A stretch of DNA of 64,000 nt, from NCBI GenBank assembly GCA_028456385.1, contig JALNQF010000001.1, positions 1,116,001 to 1,180,000 of the forward strand, given 5' to 3'. Below the pieces are notes generated by a model. The model did not search any database. It was given only the letters and a program-made list of their open reading frames with translations, and was not told the origin of the DNA. Positions 57,166-64,000 of this stretch are shown piece by piece. The stretch is from Ophiosphaerella korrae. Lineage: Eukaryota; Ascomycota; Dothideomycetes; Pleosporales; Phaeosphaeriaceae. Numbering within the stretch: position 1 is the first letter of the stretch; each line of letters opens with the position of its first letter. The position numbers and the translations under genes were made by a program.

Positions 57166-59446
57166 ATTGAGGTTACCGAAAGGGCAGAGATTCTTGTGCG
57201 GAATAAGATGACCGTGCGTTCGTGGATAGGTGGATCAAGTGAGGTGAGTGGGCAGAAGGGAGGGATATGTATCACTATGGGGCTTTGCCACCATGGCTGA
57301 GCGCACTCGGGTCATGTGACCCAACCATGTGACGTAGGCATGACCAGTCCCACTACACAACACTACACAACCCTTTGTGCCCTGGGTAATCTTACGACTT
57401 TAGACAGCTTCTATCATCTCTTTCAAAGCATTGATAATCCACGTCGTAGTAAGTACTGCCCTAAAGTTTTTCAACATCTTCGTCAATCAAGATGACCAAC
57501 TGGTAAAATTTGATATAGGCGCTCTCGCGAGCTTAGCCACCCTAGGAACAGTTCTGCTGGCAATGTATATACGTGGTTTGCTAGTATGTCAGCCAAGGGT
57601 ATGCACGACCATTTGATGCAAAGGGCAAAGATCAGGTTACTCCTGGAAGACAGGTGAGGCAATCATGTCATCTCCGTGGTCTCACAGGCATACCCTGGGA
57701 GTCAAAATCGATGTGCCTCTAGAATAATAAATAGAAACGACAATAGGCTGCAGTGGGAGGGACAAGGATTTCTCCACCACGGCATGGTCCAGACCGTTGC
57801 CAAGGCGTTTCGGGTTACGTAGCCCTGTTGGACACAGACGTGACACCGTCATGAACCGACGTTTAGGTATGAATACATCGAATAGAGCGGGAAGAAAATG
57901 GCGCGGCGTACGGTGAGTATGCACGGATACCTAGGATTAAAGTATCAAGGCGAGGTGGACAAATGCTCCGCGGAGGACTTTGGGCGTGCTTACTGTGAAG
58001 CATGCGAACCATGGTTGATGACAATTCTGAATGAAGTACCTAGGCTGGTAGCATTGCGCCATGTGCCAGCACCAATTGCGCGGGCATAGCTAACGGCAGC
58101 ACGTTTCTGTCAAGAGGATCGTCGCTGACAGCGGTTGATGGAAGCTGGCTCTATGGGGTTGAAGTATCGTAGGCTGGACAGTCGAGCAGCTGAGCAGTCG
58201 AGGTGCTGTGTAGGTTGATGGAGAGAGGGGGCAGACTAAGTAAGCGACGAGCTGAGTCTGGCCAGCGCGGCTTCCTGCGGTGGGCGGATGGGGTAACTGA
58301 GACGGGACATTGTCGCAGCCGCGCACTAGCTGGTGTGACCATCCATGGGCCATGGCATTTGATCTACTATAGTAGCACACAGGAAGCCGGGCGGAGAGTG
58401 TGAGGCTACACAGTAAGTAAGCAGATGCAGCGTGCATAGTGCGACCTGATGCGTGGTGCGTTGGAGAAGGACCGTGGACAAAGGAGTCGCAACGCGTCTG
58501 TCGATCAGGCAGGCGTGATTGGCTGTGCCGTGGGCTGGCCATGTAACGTTACGCCAGCCCTAGCTAGTAGTTCGCGGGTCGCAAGTGGTTTGGGCGCGGG
58601 ATTGCGGGCAAAGTCGAGGGCGGGTTGGCCAGGCTAGGCCGTTGAGGCCAGTTAGAGGAGACACGGCAAACGGCAGTGGTGGGCTGGAGCCGCTGACGTG
58701 GGCCAAGGGGGCCGCGCATGGCTGTATTAGGCCAGGCACGGATCCCCAGCTGAGCGAAAAGTCCAGACTCCAGCCTGCCCAGCCAGGCCCATGCGCACCG
58801 ACACCCGGCCAGGGCCTGTCAAACGCCAACCCGCGTCCCTCTCCCACTCCCGGCACCCACTACCCAGCCAGCACCCAGCACCCAGCACCCAGCACCCAGC
58901 ACCCAGCACCCAGCGCCCAGCACCCCTCCCGCGACATCCTGTGTACACAGCAGTAGACTGCTGCGCAGTCGCACCCAGCCCTCCCGCATCGCCCATGTAC
59001 ACACTGCCCGGCCGCTGCGCACCTTTTGGGCCAGATGCATTAGGCGCGCAATCTGGCTGCGCGCGGAAAGCCGGAACTGCACAGCACGCAGAGGCCTCTA
59101 CCCGTGTTCTAGATCGCCATGGGGCGTTCTGTGTACATGCGGCCAGCCTGTCTGCACACACCAACCATACCGCCGACTGCGCCAACCCTCCCTCGCATCC
59201 TCGCGTCCTCCGTCCCGTCTGCAATCGCATTCCTCACCCTGCTCTCCTGCCTCGCTCTTTCCTGTGCCCGTTGCTGCCCGCGTCCGAAAGTAGCTGTAGC
59301 TGTCTTCGTCTTTATTTTCGTCGCCAAGCGCCCTTCCTCACCCCAGCCTGCACTCGCCCACTGACTGCACCACTGCTGCACCACCTCACTCCCTCGCTCT
59401 CTCACCACCTCAGCATCCCTCCCTGTGGTCCATGGAACCCTAAAAG
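57166..59446. other. Intergenic region upstream of the hybrid kinase
   Basis: About 2.3 kb. The first half holds the promoter of the small membrane protein and no recognised gene; a 63-codon plus frame at 57898-58089 is unsupported. From about 58450 the sequence is GC-rich with a heptamer minisatellite at 58864-58927, then becomes CT-rich towards the kinase start. This fits a long leader and promoter. Confidence 0.45.
58864..58927. repeat. 7-bp minisatellite (CAGCACC)n
   Basis: About nine near-perfect units of CAGCACC, with one CAGCGCC variant. The array lies about 520 bp before the start codon of the hybrid kinase gene. It keeps antisense frames open, giving spurious repetitive ORFs. Confidence 0.9.
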
Positions 59447-62128
59447 ATGGGCGATTACGCGGGTATTCCACCCGACATAGTTGAGCGCCAATCGCTCTGT
59501 CTTGCTCAGCCTACCCCAGGCCTGGTCGTACAGTCAGGCGAGGCTGGCTTCAAAGAATCACTGTCACGCCTATTCCACCCTGCTGAAAGTAATGCCGCCG
59601 AGCAAATCGTCCTTCTCAAAGGTGCCTTGAGGAAAGCCGACACCGACGCTTTCTGGGCTCTCCTCACCGAGGGCCTTGCCCGCATCGCCGATGCCCAGTA
59701 TGCTTTTGTCTCAAAACGGATCCTCGTCGACGACAAAGACGTCCCCGTCGAACTGCCCCCCATTGGAGAACCTGGCGCCTGCCTCATGGGCGAGGCTTTC
59801 TACATCAACGACGACCACGGCAATGGCCCGGGTCATCTCAGAAACTTCAAGTACCACGCCTATGCCTGCCCATGTGCCTATATGAAACACGACAAGATCT
59901 TCATCATCCCGGAAAGGCTGAACGATTTCATCATTAACAACCCCAACGACTTGATTATTCCCGGAGAAGCCTTTCTTGGAGTTCCCTTATTTGCCGAGGG
60001 GAAATGCTTCGCACATTTCGGCGTCATGTGGAGCAAAGAGGGAGCTGCACGCCGCATCTTAACTTGGGGCTTTCTTGAGATGATTTTCCACAGTCTGGAA
60101 GACCTGATTTTGGACCGTGTGATGGGAGGAAACAAATTTGCAAATTCAGCACAGACAGTTCCAATCGTACAAACTAAAATTGTCCCCCACGAAGCTGTCT
60201 CAGTCGCCCAGTCTCTCAAACCCTATGCCAGGAGCCTCTCCCATGAACTGCGGACACCCATGCAGGGTGTGGTTGGAATGCTTGATGTCATGATGGCCAA
60301 CCTCAAGGAAGCAGCCGAGACTATGCACATAGATTCACAAACTCGCCAGGTTCTCGACACACTAAAAGAAAACATTGAGGCGGTGCAAGGTGATTATCAT
60401 TGACAGGTCCATTTCCCAAACCGTACTAACACCCTATTAGACAGCTCAAGGCGTGCAGTCGAGGCAGCTGATAACGTTGTCCATGCCTACGATATGAATA
60501 TGGGCGTGCCCGAAACGCCACTTTCACCGATGGATAAATCTTCTGGTCAATGGAACACGTTTTGGCGCGAAGAGCGACCCAGTATGATCATTTCGGGGAA
60601 CAGTATAGCCCGCCCTCAACTTCGCGGTATCAAGAGACGAAGAGATGAAACATCGTGGCCGCATGCACGCGTATGTAGGCCAGTGCGCCGACGCATTCGA
60701 GAGTCGTTGTCAGAAGAGCCACCTGTTCGTGGCACTGCATCATGTCCACCGGGTCCTAATACAACAGACATGATCGCAATGGATCGGCTTTGCTCCCATA
60801 GAACATGCTCGGGCCGCTGTGACTCAACAGCCTCCCCCATGTTCGCTTCGGAGCATTCCAAGGTACCTGGACTTCGACACACAAATTTAAGAGAGGTTTT
60901 GCAGTATGTCATCAACGATGCACTGAAGGTTGGAGGACGCCCAGACTCAGCCATTGCTGAAGCGACCGATACTGGAGAGAGGATCGAGGTGCGGACACGT
61001 AGTTCCAACGGCGAGGCGCACACAAAATTGATCGAGTGGGCAGTTTCCCCTGATGTACCAGCCACAATTCTCATTGACGAGCGAGACTTGGCGAAAATGG
61101 TTTCCTGCCTTGCTCTCAATGCCATTAAATTCACCCGTGACGGTTCCATTACACTGCAAGCGACACTCAGCGCCAAGAGACGTTACATTGTCATCAACAT
61201 CAAAGACACAGGCTCAGGCATACCTGCAGCGTTTCTACCTAATCTCTTCAAACCATTTTCGCGAGAAGACGACTCAACCACTCGTCAGAGTGAAGGCCTT
61301 GGCTTAGGGCTTATGGTTGCTAAAGGCATAGCAAGAAAACTTGGAGGGGATCTCTTCTGTCTACGCTCACATATTGCAGGGCCTAGTCGAGGCTCGGAAT
61401 TTGAAATGCGTGTACCACTTGCGCCTGGTGAGGTATGCAGTCGTCCAACAACTCCATTTGGATCACCAACTCCTTCGATCAAGTCTCGCATGTCTGTCGA
61501 CCCCGAGATTCCGCGATTGGACATTAGCCAGGCGCCCATAACACCCCCTATAGCACAAGACCCGTTCCGTGGCGAAATCGAGGTGCCATGCCACCCAGCT
61601 CATGCCCTGCTGACGCACGACATTGGCCTCGCAACGCCGCATCAAAGTTCCTCCCCACCTCATCGTTCCCGGGCACTCTCGTCCGAGCTCGATATTTCCC
61701 CTTCGGAGCTTGCCAAGCATATGCCCTTGAATATCCTTGTTGTCGATGACAACGCGATTAACCGGCGTGTTTTGGTTGGTATGCTGGGACGATTGGGCTA
61801 TAAGAACGTCACGACTGCTTTCAACGGACATGATGCGGTCCAAACAATGCGCCGCAATGCCCTGGCATCACCAGAAGAATCTATCAACGTGGTTCTGATG
61901 GATCTTTGGATGCCCTTGCTTGATGGCTTCCAGGCATGTGAAGCCATTCTGGCTATGCCAGAGTACGTGAAGAAAAAGCCGACGATTCTAGCCGTCAGCG
62001 CCGATGTCACTGATGCGGCGCTGGAGAAGGCGGTCCAAAGCGGCATGAGGGGGTTTGTCACTAAGCCGTTTGTTACCCGAGACATTGTCCGATTGATTCG
62101 GACGTACTGTACTGGTGTGGGGCAGTGA
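59447..62128 (+). CDS. Hybrid histidine kinase (GAF-like, HisKA, HATPase, receiver)
   Basis: Two-component sensor kinase that would feed a phosphorelay. Two exons, 59447-60389 and 60441-62128, join in frame to 876 aa; the 51-bp intron has an ACTAAC branch site. The N-terminal 230 residues look like a GAF-type sensor domain. The phosphorylated histidine is H266 in SLSHELRTPMQG. ATP-binding boxes follow: N541 in NAIKFT, DTGSGI, and GLGLGL. The receiver has DDNAIN, phospho-acceptor D802 in LMDLWMP, and K856 in TKPF. No membrane segment is seen, so it is probably cytosolic. The H-box to N-box distance (275 residues) is more than twice the usual, due to an Arg-rich and Cys-containing insert. The fungal subgroup is not assigned. 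Confidence 0.93.
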
Positions 62129-62881
62129 ACAGTCTATTCGATTTTGTCCAAGGCACAAGCAGTGCGGCCTTGGCGTTTTGGGTTTGGTGGGATATTATTC
62201 TTTATTCTTTTTCATCCTTGTCAACTTTTGACAGAACATACGATAGCATTCTATGGAGCATATTTCAGGCGCTCGTCAGGCAGCTCGTGTGTGCGAGCTG
62301 CCCCTGGCACGATACCCGATGGACGAGTTCATGTTGGAACGATAATATTATGAATACGGGCGGCGTATCTGCCGCGTTAGAGTAGTATAATGCAAGACGT
62401 GTACGTATCAACCCTTGGGGCGGTGCATGGATGGCGGGTGACGTGCAGTAGAAAGTGATCAAGACGACATGGGTAGGCACATGAGGCTCTGCGTTCCTGC
62501 AGCGGGGCTTGGGCCTGAACAGAAAACGATGACGGTGTGGTGTTGAGGGGTGTGGGGTGGGGTATGGTCACGACTCCCCAGCAAACGAATCGCACCCGTG
62601 GTGGCGAAACGTGCACCGGGAGGCGCTAGCTTTGTACTGGGCCTAGCGTGGTGTGGCGGGTGCTGAGAGGACAGATTTCCTGGGCCGGGGCTAGGTAGGC
62701 ATGTGGCCGAGGACCAGAAAAGTGCGTCCAGCCATTCCACTTGATAAGCCGTGTAGCCGGATGCGTTGAAGCCTTCTGAATCCGACAATCTTGGTGTTTT
62801 TTTTCTTGGTCTATCCTTCTCCACCATCCGCACCGCATCCATCTGCCCACCATCCACTCGGCGCAGGCAATTGAGCAAGGC
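62129..62881. other. Intergenic region between the kinase and Ca2+-ATPase genes
   Basis: 753 bp, tandem orientation. It holds the kinase 3' UTR and the ATPase promoter; the last 90 bases are pyrimidine-rich (TTTTTTTTCTTGG then CCATCC-type runs). Minus-strand open frames of up to 242 codons overlap the ATPase exon and have no recognisable content. Confidence 0.5.

Positions 62882-64000
<1,119 letters not shown>

Noticed and set aside
58864..58927. Possible CRISPR-like array
   Set aside because: Units are 7 bp with no spacers, in a fungal genome; it is a minisatellite.
58727..59480. Long ORFs on both strands across the CAGCACC minisatellite
   Set aside because: The repeat and GC-rich leader keep frames open; no conserved content is seen.

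Overview
The window is nuclear DNA of a filamentous ascomycete. Genes carry short GT-AG introns (about 45-85 bp), several with a CTAAC-type branch site. The protein set is typical of Pezizomycotina: Bem3-type RhoGAP, hybrid histidine kinase, SERCA-type Ca2+-ATPase, Net1/Dnt1-like nucleolar protein and GH2 beta-galactosidase. Gene-rich blocks alternate with AT-rich, stop-riddled islands that look old and point-mutated. I infer a dothideomycete, probably Pleosporales. That placement rests on general resemblance, not on a search. Names were assigned by recognising families by eye, and exon joins were checked for frame by hand.

Layout. 1-3979 is a degenerate repeat-rich stretch. 3980-6139 is DED1. 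6140-8659 is a second repeat-rich stretch holding a diverged copy of the 468-782 element. 8660-10606 holds a membrane-anchored ER cyclophilin and the mitochondrial S13 protein SWS2, divergently arranged. 12494-17274 is a large BEM3-type RhoGAP. 18541-19195 is a small PLAC8 protein. 21188-27266 is a lactose-permease-like transporter head to head with a LacZ-type beta-galactosidase. 27267-30504 is a gene-free AT-rich island. 30505-43029 is a dense block: histidine phosphatase, proteasome alpha7, a Q-rich unknown, mitochondrial mL59, proteasome beta3, PRP28, an AIG2-like protein and a dienelactone hydrolase. 44540-50266 holds a zinc-knuckle-like unknown and a Net1/Dnt1-like AT-hook protein. 51484-52815 is a possible single-pass membrane protein. 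54764-56321 is a decayed berberine-bridge-type oxidase. 56683-57165 is a small membrane protein. 59447-62128 is a hybrid histidine kinase. A SERCA-type ATPase begins at 62882 and runs off the end.

How genes may work together. The permease and beta-galactosidase pair forms a lactose or galactoside uptake and hydrolysis module with a shared 1.07 kb promoter, the same logic as LAC12-LAC4 of Kluyveromyces lactis. Two 20S proteasome genes lie 3.4 kb apart, and two mitochondrial ribosomal protein genes each share a short (~190-236 bp) bidirectional promoter region with another housekeeping gene. The rest look like independent housekeeping genes. I found no CRISPR array, rRNA or convincing tRNA. The most unusual items are the lac-like pair with its paired CGG-N8-CCG sites, the dispersed duplicated element with an A22-tailed ORF, the 66-bp AT-hook repeat array, start-codon-only first exons in three genes, and the decaying oxidase.
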